Shown: one piece after another, positions 49,445 through 58,578 of the stretch
Layout: the number at the start of each line of letters is the position of its first letter
Numbering within the stretch: position 1 is the stretch's first letter
NCBI GenBank assembly: GCA_963739625.1
Contig: CAVUAU010000012.1
Location: forward strand, 1 to 64,000
Direction of reading: 5' to 3'
DNA length: 64,000 nt
From: Salinimicrobium sp963739625
GTDB taxonomy: Bacteria; Bacteroidota; Bacteroidia; Flavobacteriales; Flavobacteriaceae
The notes under the pieces: generated by a model
What the model was told of the DNA's origin: nothing
The model's database searches: none
Seen by the model: the letters and a program-made list of their open reading frames with translations, nothing else
Program-made: the position numbers and the translations under genes

Positions 49445-50734
49445 TTATCCTCCAAAATCATCAAATCGAACATTCTCTGGCGGAACACCGAAATCTTCGG
49501 CCATTTTTTCCACCGCTTTGTTCATCAATGGAGGTCCGCAGAAGTAGAATTCTATTTCTTCGGGCTCTTCGTGATATTTCAGATAGTTGTCAATCACCAC
49601 CTGGTGGATAAACCCAACGAATCCGTCTCCTTCTCCGTCGATTCCGTCTTTTTCTTTCCAGTTGTCTTCTTCCAAAGGTTCAGAAAGGGCAATGTAGAAC
49701 TTAAAGTTAGGGAAATCTCTTTCCAAAGCTCTAAAGTGCTCAGTATAGAACAATTCACGCTTAGAACGACCACCGTACCAGTAAGTCACTTTTCTTCCGG
49801 TCTTAAGGGTTCTGAAAAGGTGATACAGGTGAGATCTCATTGGCGCCATTCCTGCACCCCCGCCAACATAAAGCATTTCTGCGTCACTTGGGTTGATAAA
49901 GAACTCTCCAAAAGGTCCTGAAATGGTCACTTTATCTCCTTCTTTACAGTTAAAGATGTAAGAAGAGGCGATACCTGGATTTACAGACATCCAATCGTTT
50001 TTCGCACGGTCCCATGGCGGAGTAGCCACACGCACGTTAAGCATCACTCTTCTACCTTCGGCAGGGTAAGAAGCCATAGAATAGGCTCTTTCCACTACTT
50101 CAGGGTTTTTCATCACAAGCGGCCAAAGATTGAATTTGTCCCACTCGAGTTTGAATTTATCCGGCTCTCCAGGGTGTTCTTCAGGGTGAGCAGTGATATC
50201 CATTTCTTCATATTTCACCTCACACTTAGGAATCTCAATCTGGATATAACCTCCGGCTTTGTAGTCCATATCTTCAGGAAGTTCAACCACGAATTCCTTA
50301 ATAAATGAAGCCACGTTGTAGTTGGAAACCACAGTTGCAGTCCATTTTTTGATCCCAAAAACTTCTTCAGGGATCTGGATCTTCATATCCTGCTTCACTT
50401 TCACCTGGCATCCAAGACGCCAACCTTCAGCAATTTCTTTACGGGTAAAGTGAGGTTCTTCGGTAGGCAGGATAGTTCCGCCACCTTCAGTAACAATACA
50501 TTTACACTGCAGACAGGTTCCCCCACCACCACAGGCAGAAGGAAGGAAAAGTTTGCTTTCTCCCAGTGTGGTCAAAAGAGTACCTCCTGAACCTACTTCC
50601 AAATCGCGTTCTCCATTCACATTAATGTTCACAGGACCCGATGGTATCAATTTAGCTTTTGCTCCAAGAAGGATCGCTACCAGTAGTAAAATGAGGATTA
50701 AGAATACTACTACACTTGCTATAATAACTTCCAT
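49445..50734 (-). CDS. nqrF: Na+-translocating NADH:quinone reductase subunit F
   Basis: Electron-input subunit that oxidises NADH. 429 residues: an N-terminal membrane helix (about 5-27), a [2Fe-2S] ferredoxin domain with the ligands in SACGGGGTCLQCKC and a fourth Cys in LGCQVKV, and an FAD/NADH reductase domain with AYSMASYPAEGRRV, the FNCKEGDKVTISGPFGEF loop, VGGGAGMAPMRSHLYH and the C-terminal EFYFCGPPLMNKAV ... RFDDFGG. All parts are intact. Last gene of the nqr operon, 13 bases behind nqrE. Confidence 0.98.
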   Translation of the reverse strand: MEVIIASVVVFLILILLLVAILLGAKAKLIPSGPVNINVNGERDLEVGSGGTLLTTLGESKLFLPSACGGGGTCLQCKCIVTEGGGTILPTEEPHFTRKEIAEGWRLGCQVKVKQDMKIQIPEEVFGIKKWTATVVSNYNVASFIKEFVVELPEDMDYKAGGYIQIEIPKCEVKYEEMDITAHPEEHPGEPDKFKLEWDKFNLWPLVMKNPEVVERAYSMASYPAEGRRVMLNVRVATPPWDRAKNDWMSVNPGIASSYIFNCKEGDKVTISGPFGEFFINPSDAEMLYVGGGAGMAPMRSHLYHLFRTLKTGRKVTYWYGGRSKRELFYTEHFRALERDFPNFKFYIALSEPLEEDNWKEKDGIDGEGDGFVGFIHQVVIDNYLKYHEEPEEIEFYFCGPPLMNKAVEKMAEDFGVPPENVRFDDFGG

Positions 50735-50746
50735 ATCTTTTTATCT

Positions 50747-51361
50747 CTATATTTTAATTCCCATAAAGCTCATGAACCCAAGGGCCATAAGTCCGGTGAT
50801 GATAAAGGTAATTCCCAACCCTTTTAGAGGAGCGGGCACATTTGAGTAGGTAATCTTCTCCCTGATGGCGGCAATTCCAAGGATCGCAAGGAACCAGCCT
50901 ATACCACTACCAAGTCCATACGTAACAGCTTCACCAACTCCCCCAAAATTCTTTTGCTGCATGAAAAGGGAACCTCCAAGGATCGCACAGTTTACCGCGA
51001 TCAATGGAAGGAATATACCCAGGGCACCATAAAGTGCCGGCGCGAATTTTTCCACGACCATTTCCACAAGTTGTACCATGGCCGCAATAACCGCGATAAA
51101 CATGATAAAACTAAGGAAGCTAAGGTCAATTGTAGCGTACTCGGCCCCTAGCCATTTCAAGGCACCCGGCTGAAGCAGATAAGTGTCAAGCAGGAAGTTG
51201 ATAGGTACAGTGATCGCCAATACGAAGATCACAGCCGAACCTAAACCAACCGCCGTTTTTACGGTTTTAGATACTGCAAGGTACGAGCACATTCCAAGGA
51301 AGTATGCAAAGATCATGTTCTCTATGAAGATACTTCGTACGAATAAATTTAAATAATCCAT
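50747..51361 (-). CDS. nqrE: Na+-translocating NADH:quinone reductase subunit E
   Basis: Membrane subunit of 204 residues with six helices, homologous to NqrD and to RnfA. It carries SIFIENMIFAYFLGMCSYLAVSK, where the conserved Cys is thought to help hold an Fe centre with NqrD, and the second Cys in VNCAILGGSLFM. The helices are arranged as two inverted halves, as the family expects. Length is normal. Starts 22 bases behind nqrD. Confidence 0.98.
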   Translation of the reverse strand: MDYLNLFVRSIFIENMIFAYFLGMCSYLAVSKTVKTAVGLGSAVIFVLAITVPINFLLDTYLLQPGALKWLGAEYATIDLSFLSFIMFIAVIAAMVQLVEMVVEKFAPALYGALGIFLPLIAVNCAILGGSLFMQQKNFGGVGEAVTYGLGSGIGWFLAILGIAAIREKITYSNVPAPLKGLGITFIITGLMALGFMSFMGIKI

Positions 51362-51382
51362 GAGTGAATTTTTTACTGATTT

Positions 51383-52144
51383 TTAATGTGCTTCAATGAG
51401 TTTACGGTTTCTTGCTCTCTGCACCCAAATAATGATCCCAACAATGATAAGGGCCATTGGTGATAGTAGCATCAAGCCATTATTTTCGTAACCAAGCGAG
51501 TAAAGACCTGTAGAATCTGCCAGGGTTGCGGCTTTATGGCCAAGCACTTCGTACCCGAAGAGTTTTCCTGAGCCAAGCAATTCCCTGAAGAAAGCCACGA
51601 TAATCAAAATAAGCCCGTAACCGGCACCGTTTCCTATACCATCTAAAAATGACTTATATGGCCCATTTCCTAAAGCGAAGGCTTCAAGACGTCCCATTAC
51701 AATACAGTTTGTAATGATAAGCCCAACGAATACCGAAAGCTGTTTACTCACGTCATAAGCATAGGCCTTAAGGATCTGGTCAACCAGAATTACAAGGGAG
51801 GCCACAACCACAAGCTGCACGATGATCCTAATCCTGTTTGGGATAAGGTTTCTCAACAACGAGATGATCACGTTAGAAAACGCAACAACCGCGATAACCG
51901 CTACTGCCATTACGATGGCAGGCTCGAGCTGCACGGTGATCGCGAGGGCAGAACAAATACCCAAAACCTGCACGGTAATAGGGTTGTCATCGTTAAGAGG
52001 ATCTGTTAGTAATTTCCTGTTAGCTTTTGAAAGGAAATGTTCTTTCTCTTCAGAGTCTGAAAGAAAAAGCACCATTGCTTTCTTTTTCTCTTCTTTTGAA
52101 ACCTCGGCGGACTGCTCTGGTTTCTTATTTGTTTCCTGTGCCAT
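51383..52144 (-). CDS. nqrD: Na+-translocating NADH:quinone reductase subunit D
   Basis: Membrane subunit of 253 residues, partner of NqrE (RnfE-like). Six helices and the conserved Cys motifs TVQVLGICSALAITV and LIITNCIVMGRLEAFALGN are seen. An acidic/basic N-terminal tail of about 40 residues (AQETNKKPEQSAEVSKEEKK) precedes the first helix and is a lineage feature. Starts six bases behind nqrC. Confidence 0.97.
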   Translation of the reverse strand: MAQETNKKPEQSAEVSKEEKKKAMVLFLSDSEEKEHFLSKANRKLLTDPLNDDNPITVQVLGICSALAITVQLEPAIVMAVAVIAVVAFSNVIISLLRNLIPNRIRIIVQLVVVASLVILVDQILKAYAYDVSKQLSVFVGLIITNCIVMGRLEAFALGNGPYKSFLDGIGNGAGYGLILIIVAFFRELLGSGKLFGYEVLGHKAATLADSTGLYSLGYENNGLMLLSPMALIIVGIIIWVQRARNRKLIEAH

Positions 52145-52149
52145 AATTC

Positions 52150-52920
52150 TTATCTATTTGCAAGGTTAACATCAGTGTTTTTTTCGAAGTAAGGCAGGTA
52201 ATGACGCAGTCTTTCTGAAACCATATCAGAAACTCCCTGGCTTGTAATGGTAGCCCCGGAGATTGCATCTATCCTGTTGTCGTCTTTAGATTCGCCGGCA
52301 GTTCCTTTTACTACAGAGATCCCAACGAATTGTCCATTATCGTCATATATTCTTTCATCATCAAACCTGTGTCTAAACCACTCCTGAGTGATCTCACCCC
52401 CAAGTCCGGGAGTTTCACCCTTGTGATCGAAAACAGCACCTTTGATAGTATTAATATCATCTTTAAGGGAAATATATCCCCAGATGGCATCCCAAAGACC
52501 TTTCCCACGCAAAGGAATGATGTAATATTTCTCACCTTCAATATCGGCAATATAAAGCGGAAAATACTGTTCATTTGCAGGTTTTCTAAGCTCTTTTGCC
52601 AAATCGATCTGGAAAGCGTCAACAGACTCGTCAACTGAACCATCTTCACGAAGCGTCACACTTTCAGTAATGTATTTCTTATAGAATTGAGGCGCAAGAT
52701 CTCTGGTAAGACTAACCCTGCTGCCATCCACCTCAACAGAATCGATTCCCACAGTAGCCAGGATATTCTGCATCTTCTCTTTTCTCACATTTTCATTCTG
52801 GATAGGTTGCAGTGAGGTAGCTGTAAAGGCCAGCACTACTCCTACCACGATCACCATGATCACAGCGAAGATGAAGGTATATGAGTTGGTGTTTGTTTTA
52901 TTTACTGGTTTTTGTTCCAT
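52150..52920 (-). CDS. nqrC: Na+-translocating NADH:quinone reductase subunit C
   Basis: A 256-residue subunit with one membrane helix (about 12-34) and a periplasmic FMN domain. The covalent flavin site is the Thr in IDAISGATITSQGVSD, which matches the D..SGAT recognised by ApbE (the gene at 47994). The QNENVRKEKMQNILATVG helix and GLGGEITQEWFRHRF are typical. Complete. Confidence 0.97.
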   Translation of the reverse strand: MEQKPVNKTNTNSYTFIFAVIMVIVVGVVLAFTATSLQPIQNENVRKEKMQNILATVGIDSVEVDGSRVSLTRDLAPQFYKKYITESVTLREDGSVDESVDAFQIDLAKELRKPANEQYFPLYIADIEGEKYYIIPLRGKGLWDAIWGYISLKDDINTIKGAVFDHKGETPGLGGEITQEWFRHRFDDERIYDDNGQFVGISVVKGTAGESKDDNRIDAISGATITSQGVSDMVSERLRHYLPYFEKNTDVNLANR

Positions 52921-52922
52921 AA

Positions 52923-54113
52923 CTAAACTGCAGTTTTAACTTGAGGATTAATTCCTTCTTTTTTTCTTTTCAATCTGCGTTTGATATTACCGGCGATCAC
53001 ATAATGATCAATGGTTGGCGCAAACACGTTCATCAACAGGATCGCCAGCATCACTCCTTCAGGATATGCAGGGTTAAACACCCTGATCATGATCGAGAAG
53101 AACCCAATGAGGAATCCATAGATCCATTTTCCTTTATAAGTTTGTGCAGCCGACACAGGATCTGTAGCCATGTAGACGATACCAAACATTAAACCTCCTA
53201 CTAAAAGGTGGTTGTACCATGGAAAGTTTGTCAATCCATTTCCTTCAATTCCCATCGCAGGAAGTGCGTTAAAGATCAAGCCCATTACGGCAGCTCCAAT
53301 AACTGCGCTAAGCATGATCCTCCAGCTTCCCACTTTCGTAAAGATGAGGAACAGAGCACCTAAAATGATCAGGGCTGCCGAAGTTTCAGCAACAGATCCA
53401 GGAATATAACCAAGGAACATATCCATAGTGCTGTATCCAACCTTTTCATTTGCAGCCAGAGTATTCAAAATAGTCTCTCCCGAAACCCCGTCTACTTTTG
53501 GCGCATTCATTACCCAAACCGCGTTCCCGGACATATAAGTAGGATACGCAAAAAAGGCAAAAGCACGAGCCGTTAAAGCAGGGTTCAAAATATTCATTCC
53601 GGTACCTCCAAAAGCTTCTTTCCCAATGATCACGGCAAAGACAACAGAAACTGCAACCATCCAAAGCGGCATGGTTACCGGCAGGATCATAGGGATCAAC
53701 AGCCCGGTTACCAGGTAACCCTCATTCACTTCATGCCCTCTAAAAATGGCAAATGCGAATTCGATTCCAAGACCCACCGCATAGGAAACCACGATGATTG
53801 GGAGAATTTTCATAGCCCCAAGGCCAAACGCTTCCCAAAAATCAACAGCCTCACCCGGGTTGATCTGCCTTAGGTATTGATATCCATTGTTCCACATACT
53901 AAAAAGCAGAACAGGGATCAAAGCGATCACTACAGTGATCATTACCCTCTTCAAATCTACAGCATCCCTAATGTGGGCACCTTTTTTAGTGGTGTGATTT
54001 GGAGTGAAAAGAAAAGTATCCAGTGCATTGATCGCAGGAGAATACTTCTCGAGTTTCTTCCCTTTCGCAAAGGGCTCTCTAAATTTATCTAATTTTTGCC
54101 TAATCCATTCCAT
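52923..54113 (-). CDS. nqrB: Na+-translocating NADH:quinone reductase subunit B
   Basis: Largest membrane subunit, about 396 residues with ten helices, which carries covalent FMN and riboflavin and takes part in Na+ transfer. The start is the ATG at 54113 (MEWIRQKLDKFREPFAKG); an in-frame TTG at 54131 overlaps nqrA and is less likely. FNP NHTTKKGAHIRDAVDLKRVM, GLEFAFAIFRGHEVNEGYLVTG and GKEAFGGTGMNILNPALTARAFAFFAYP are conserved. The flavinylation site reads KVDGVSGETILN: the usual Ala of SGAT is Glu here, while the Thr that takes FMN is kept. It starts about ten bases behind the nqrA stop. Confidence 0.96.
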   Translation of the reverse strand: MEWIRQKLDKFREPFAKGKKLEKYSPAINALDTFLFTPNHTTKKGAHIRDAVDLKRVMITVVIALIPVLLFSMWNNGYQYLRQINPGEAVDFWEAFGLGAMKILPIIVVSYAVGLGIEFAFAIFRGHEVNEGYLVTGLLIPMILPVTMPLWMVAVSVVFAVIIGKEAFGGTGMNILNPALTARAFAFFAYPTYMSGNAVWVMNAPKVDGVSGETILNTLAANEKVGYSTMDMFLGYIPGSVAETSAALIILGALFLIFTKVGSWRIMLSAVIGAAVMGLIFNALPAMGIEGNGLTNFPWYNHLLVGGLMFGIVYMATDPVSAAQTYKGKWIYGFLIGFFSIMIRVFNPAYPEGVMLAILLMNVFAPTIDHYVIAGNIKRRLKRKKEGINPQVKTAV

Positions 54114-54123
54114 AGTAAACAGT

Positions 54124-55466
54124 TTATCCAACTTCGGTAATCATTAAGTCCAACCCTAATCTTATAATTTCCTGCGCCTCAAGTTTGGAAGTGTTGACAT
54201 AATCAACAAGCGCAAAATCTTCGGGAGCCACTTCGTAGATACCAAGATTTTCCATTTTTTCGATGTCACCGGCCATACAGGCTTTCAAAAGCTGCATAGG
54301 ATAGACATCCATTGGCATTACTTCTTCCATTTCTCCTGTAACTACCAGCGCTCTTTCCTCCCCGTTAAGGTTGGTGTTGACCTCATATTTTTTCTTCGGA
54401 AACATCCAGGTCAAAGACGTCCTGGAGTTTGAAGGAATATTATTATAGGTAAACGGAACCATCCAAACATTCTAAATTTGTTCCCTTCGGGGATCAATGT
54501 AACTTCATTTGGATAGAACCCGATAGCCTGCCCGTTGCTGATTTGTTGCCCGGTCAAAACATCACCAGAGATGATCCTTACGTTCTCATCATCTACCTGT
54601 CCAACAAGATCAGAAACACTGGCTCCGATCTTAGTACGGAAGTATCTGTGTTCTTTAGCCGCGGTTCCACCAACTGCAATAGTTCTTACTGCATTGAATT
54701 TACCGGTAAGGAAAAGCTCTCCAATATTGGCAACGTCTTCAGGGTTCACTGTCCAAACACGGTCACCCGCATTGATTGGATCTATTTTGTGGATTTGCAC
54801 TCCCACATTAGCTGCAGGATGCGGACCAGAAACCTGATGTAATTCCACATTTTTAAGACCCTTAAAGGCTGAAGTTCCATTTGCATAGCAAACATGAACT
54901 TTCCCCGGGGTCAATTTCCCAAGAGCATCCAGTCCTGCCTGAAATTCTTTCATCCTGTCGTTAAGGATAAATTCAACATCGGCAGAAAGCGGCGCGGTAT
55001 TCATTGCAGAAACAAAGATAGCTTTTGGAGTATCCTGTGGATCGGCAATAATATCGTAAGGTCTCTGGTTGATAAATGCCCAGGCCCCACTGTTAAGGAT
55101 CTTTTCCTTTACGGCGTTAGGTTCAGCTTTTGACGCATCGAGCACACTAAAATCACGGTAGGAATCAGTGGCATCTGCCTCGATGATCACCTCCATAATT
55201 CGGCGCTTGTCACCGCGTTTTATTTCCTTAAGTGTCCCGCTTACAGGAGAAGTAAACCTAACAGCCTCGGTATATTTTGAGAAGAAAATTTCGTCTCCGG
55301 CCTGTACTTTAGCCCCTTCCTTTACCACCATTTTTGGCACAACTGCATGAAAATCTGGCGGTTTTATTGCGAAAGTTTTAGAGCGGGGCGCCTCGACCAG
55401 GGTCTTTTCTGCCTCCCCTTTGAGTCGAAGAGTTATCCCTCTTTTAATTCTAATGTCGTTTGACAT
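54124..55466 (-). CDS. nqrA: Na+-translocating NADH:quinone reductase subunit A, interrupted by one frameshift
   Basis: Cytoplasmic-side quinone-related subunit, about 447 residues when joined. The ATG at 55466 (MSNDIRIKRGITLRLKGEAEK) lies behind a very good promoter; the longer frame up to 55637 has no support. The main frame runs through PPDFHAVVPKMVVKEGAKVQAGDEIFF, VKEKILNSGAWAFINQRPYDIIA and IISGDVLTGQQI. It breaks in FRMFGW: one base more in the CC at 54459-54460 continues VPFTYNNIPSNSRTSLTWMFPKKKYE and the expected end at 54124. NQR needs all subunits and the rest is intact, so the break is probably a sequence error. First gene of the operon. Confidence 0.94.
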
Positions 55467-55499
55467 AGGATGGAGTGTTAAATTTCGTTTAAAATCGTG

Positions 55500-55532
55500 C
55501 AAATTTATGCATTTTCGACCCACACTTCCCAA
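55500..55532 (-). promoter_or_regulatory. Promoter of the nqr operon (TTG-N22-TAAATTTG)
   Basis: Minus strand TTG at 55532-55530, 22-base spacer, exact TAAATTTG at 55507-55500, 33 bases before the nqrA ATG. Confidence 0.85.
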
Positions 55533-55627
55533 CGAAAGAACAATTAATTTCTCCCTGTTCCTTGTTAAAAAACAACGAATCATGATGCTAATCACTTTTT
55601 CTGTATCTTTAGATTTTATTTGAATAC

Positions 55628-56878
55628 ATGAAGACATTCTATACTCTCCTCTGTATCTTACTTTTTATTTCCAAAACCTCGGCACAACCTGTTCCCGAGG
55701 TATCTCCGCCCAATTATATTCGCACAGTAATTTTTAATGATGGTAGCGGCTACAGCGGCACTCCAATAATTCGGCTGGGACAGCCACTAAATCTGGAGTT
55801 TGACGATATTATTGGAGATGAAGCCAACTACTATTACACCATTGAACATTACGACTATGACTGGCAACCTTCACAGCTGGTAAAGTCTGAATATCTCGAG
55901 GGCTTTGACAACGTGAGGATCAATGATTATTCTAACTCCTATAATACCCTTCAGCTTTATTCCCATTACAACCTGGAGATCCCCAATGAAGACACCCAAC
56001 GTCTCAAGGTCACCGGGAACTACATGCTTAAGATCTGGAATGAAAAGAAAGAGCTCGTCTTCTCCAGAAAATTTTTGGTTTACGAACCCCTGGCGCAGGT
56101 TAATGTGGTGGTGAAAAAATCGAGAGAAGTAAAATTTATCCACTCAAAACAGGTGGTCAACTTTGAGGTGAGTTCCCCGGACTTTATTATTAGGAAACCT
56201 GAAGAGTCTGTGCAGGCTGTAATCCTGCAGAACAACAATTTGAAGACAGGTATTTATAACATCCAGCCCCAGTACAATCTTGGCAACACCCTCGTTTATA
56301 AGTATGACCAACTAACCTCTTTCTGGGCGGGAAATGAATATCTCAACTTTGATAGCAAAGACCTTAGGGCTGCCACAGTCAAAATAAAATACATAGATGT
56401 AGAAGACCTCTACCATCACTACCTTTTTGCAGACCATATTCGGGCTTTTGATCCATATACCTACAACCCGGATATCAACGGCAAATTTGTGGTGAGAACC
56501 ATGCAGGGCCGTGATCCCGACGTCGAAGCAGGTTACGTTTGGACGCATTTTGCCCTTGAAACCTATGAGCCTCTTGAAGGCGGCGAGGTACACCTGTATG
56601 GGGAGTTCAATAATTTTATTCTCGACGACAGTACAAGAATGGAATTTAATCCTGCAACCGGAGCTTACGAAAATGCCCGGCTCTTCAAACAGGGATACTA
56701 TGACTATAAGTACGTTTTTCTTCGGAATGATGGGATCCTCGACGAAGGTTTCATAAGCGGAAACTTTTTAAGTACCGAGAATGAGTACACTGTTCTTGTC
56801 TATTACCGCCCTCCCGGCGGAAGATATGCACAGATCATTGGGGTAGGAAGTGCGAATGCATTGAATATCTCAAATTAA
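55628..56878 (+). CDS. Type IX secretion system plug protein (DUF5103)
   Basis: A 416-residue exported protein with a signal peptide (MKTFYTLLCILLFISKTSAQ). In Flavobacterium johnsoniae the DUF5103 protein closes the periplasmic side of the SprA translocon and is called Plug. Family features seen here are the start SPPNYIRTVIFNDGSGYSGTPIIRLGQPLNLEFDDI, YYYTIEHYDYDWQPSQLVKSEYL, and the closing VLVYYRPPGGRYAQIIGVGSAN. The rest has two Ig-like parts. It stands alone, divergent from nqrA; a near-consensus -7 box (TATCTTTA, 55604-55611) precedes it. T9SS core genes are scattered in these genomes, so isolation is normal. Confidence 0.9.
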   Translation: MKTFYTLLCILLFISKTSAQPVPEVSPPNYIRTVIFNDGSGYSGTPIIRLGQPLNLEFDDIIGDEANYYYTIEHYDYDWQPSQLVKSEYLEGFDNVRINDYSNSYNTLQLYSHYNLEIPNEDTQRLKVTGNYMLKIWNEKKELVFSRKFLVYEPLAQVNVVVKKSREVKFIHSKQVVNFEVSSPDFIIRKPEESVQAVILQNNNLKTGIYNIQPQYNLGNTLVYKYDQLTSFWAGNEYLNFDSKDLRAATVKIKYIDVEDLYHHYLFADHIRAFDPYTYNPDINGKFVVRTMQGRDPDVEAGYVWTHFALETYEPLEGGEVHLYGEFNNFILDDSTRMEFNPATGAYENARLFKQGYYDYKYVFLRNDGILDEGFISGNFLSTENEYTVLVYYRPPGGRYAQIIGVGSANALNISN

Positions 56879-56888
56879 CATATATTTG
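56861..56888 (+). promoter_or_regulatory. Promoter of the DUF3667 gene (TTG-N17-TATATTTG)
   Basis: TTG at 56861-56863 lies in the last codons of the plug gene; exact TATATTTG at 56881-56888 follows after 17 bases, 20 bases before the ATG at 56909. Confidence 0.7.
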
Positions 56889-56908
56889 GCTTACTGTTCC
56901 AGCCAATA

Positions 56909-58030
56909 ATGAGCAAAGAAAAGAACTTTCTGCCAGCAGTAAAAAACGAGCGACACCTGTTCCGGTACAGGAGCACGGAATGTTTGAACTGCCACCAACC
57001 ATTGGACATTAGCGATCAATATTGCCCACAATGTGGACAATTGAACAGCACGAAAAAACTCGCGTTTGATGATTTTTTCAATGAGTTCTTCGCGGGGATA
57101 TTTGCGTATGATTCCAGATTTTACAGAACCCTTGGCGTGCTGCTTTTTAAGCCGGGTAAAATTTCCAAAGATTATATAGAAGGTAAGCGCGTGCGTTATG
57201 CAAATCCTTACAGGTTTTATCTTAGTGCTTCCATTCTGTTTTTCCTGGTTTGGAGCCTTACTCATGACTACGACAACGCTTTTGATTCAGAGGCCAAAGC
57301 TCCTCCTACAAAAGAAGAAATAAAGCAGGCCGATTCCATTCTTGCAGTTCAAAAGAAGAACAACCCCGAACTTGGAGTCATTCTGCCCAATACTGTTGCT
57401 CCTGTTCCTCCTGTTGCTCCTGACAGTATTCAGAAAGAGAAGAAATACATTCCCGCAAAAGAACTGGACACCATGGGCTTCTGGAAAGCTTCCATAGAAA
57501 AATGGCAGGTATTTTCAGATCATTATGAGGAGACCGAGGTGAAAAATCCCGATGTCGCCCTTGACAGCCTTCATTATCCCAGGACCGCTTACAACCACTG
57601 GCTTTACAAGAAAACCGTAGATGCAAAAAAGTTCAGTTCAGAGCCCAGCCTGTTCGTGCAGTATTTCCTGGGCAAACTGCCTTTCATCATTTTCTTTTAC
57701 CTTCCGGTATTCGCAATGTTCATCTGGCTGCTCTACTTGCGACGGCCGTTCACTTATATGGAGCATCTTATATTCACATTCCATAATCAAACCACCTGGT
57801 TCGTGCTTTACGGGCTGGCGATCAACCTCGACTTCCTCTTTAAAACAGATTTGCTTACCTGGATCGCCACACTGCTGTTCATCGTTTACCTTTACAAGGC
57901 CTTCAGAAGATTCTACGGTCAAAGTAGAGTTAAAACCATTTTAAAGTTTATCATTATTAACTTTATATTCTTTACTTTAGCAGTGGTCGCAGCTGTGTTT
58001 TCGGTGATGGCGTCCTTTGCGATTTATTAA
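56909..58030 (+). CDS. DUF3667 domain membrane protein with zinc ribbon
   Basis: A 373-residue protein. Near the N-terminus a zinc ribbon (CLNCHQPLDISDQYCPQCGQL, two CxxC pairs) is followed by the DUF3667 core LAFDDFFNEFFAGIFAYDSRFYRTLGVLLFKPGKISKDYIEGKRVRYANPYRFYL. A hydrophobic helix follows at about 108-122, then a polar, Pro-rich middle, and four helices near the C-terminus. Function unknown. The apaG gene starts two bases behind its stop, so both share a message. Confidence 0.9.
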   Translation: MSKEKNFLPAVKNERHLFRYRSTECLNCHQPLDISDQYCPQCGQLNSTKKLAFDDFFNEFFAGIFAYDSRFYRTLGVLLFKPGKISKDYIEGKRVRYANPYRFYLSASILFFLVWSLTHDYDNAFDSEAKAPPTKEEIKQADSILAVQKKNNPELGVILPNTVAPVPPVAPDSIQKEKKYIPAKELDTMGFWKASIEKWQVFSDHYEETEVKNPDVALDSLHYPRTAYNHWLYKKTVDAKKFSSEPSLFVQYFLGKLPFIIFFYLPVFAMFIWLLYLRRPFTYMEHLIFTFHNQTTWFVLYGLAINLDFLFKTDLLTWIATLLFIVYLYKAFRRFYGQSRVKTILKFIIINFIFFTLAVVAAVFSVMASFAIY

Positions 58031-58031
58031 G

Positions 58032-58418
58032 ATGATACAACAAGTTACCCGCGGCATAAAGATCTCAGTCGAGACTAATTTTGAAGGAACCTTCTACAAG
58101 AATTACAGGGTTCATTTTGCTTTTGGCTACAGGGTAACCATCGAAAACCAAAGCAAGGATTCCGTCCAGCTCACTTCCCGTTTTTGGAAGATCAAAGACG
58201 CTTTAAATCATACCGAAGTAGTCGAAGGTGAAGGTGTGATTGGAAAAAAGCCGGTTTTAAAACCGGGAGAAACGCATACTTATAAGAGCGGCTGCCTGCT
58301 CACCTCCCCTTTTGGAGCCATGAGCGGCTTTTACAGCATGATCAATTTCACTTCCACCCGCAAATTCCGGGTTACCATTCCTTCTTTTAAGCTCAGCGCA
58401 CCATTTGCGCTGAATTGA
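58032..58418 (+). CDS. apaG: ApaG family protein
   Basis: A 128-residue all-beta protein (fibronectin-III-like fold). The start at 58032 gives MIQQVTRGIKISVETNF; an ATG at 58017 overlaps the upstream gene and is less likely. The family pattern is clear: FAFGYRVTIENQSKDSVQLTSRFWKIKDA, GVIGKKPVLKPGETHTYKSGCLLTSPFGAMSGFY. ApaG has been linked with Co2+ resistance and Ap4A levels in enterics, but its biochemical role is not established. Cotranscribed with the DUF3667 gene. Confidence 0.93.
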   Translation: MIQQVTRGIKISVETNFEGTFYKNYRVHFAFGYRVTIENQSKDSVQLTSRFWKIKDALNHTEVVEGEGVIGKKPVLKPGETHTYKSGCLLTSPFGAMSGFYSMINFTSTRKFRVTIPSFKLSAPFALN

Positions 58419-58578
58419 TCAAGATTTCAGTCAAAGTCTGAGGTCTTTTGCCGGTCATTCACGCTGCCCCAGTGACCGCTACTGAAAGAGCATTTTTATA
58501 AATCTATTTTAACTGCTCAGTCAGCACTGACGAGAAAGCCAAAGGCGTGAAATTTTTATTTTGGGTATGGAATAAATT
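58419..58578. other. Gap with a hairpin between apaG and the NRDE gene
   Basis: The convergent gap holds CGGTCA...TGACCG (about 58454-58480), a second pair CAGTCAGCACTGACG, and no gene. A classical terminator with a T run is not seen. Confidence 0.4.

Noticed and set aside
54531..54842. Two plus-strand frames of about 100 residues within nqrA
   Set aside because: Shadows of the conserved nqrA sequence, with no features of their own.
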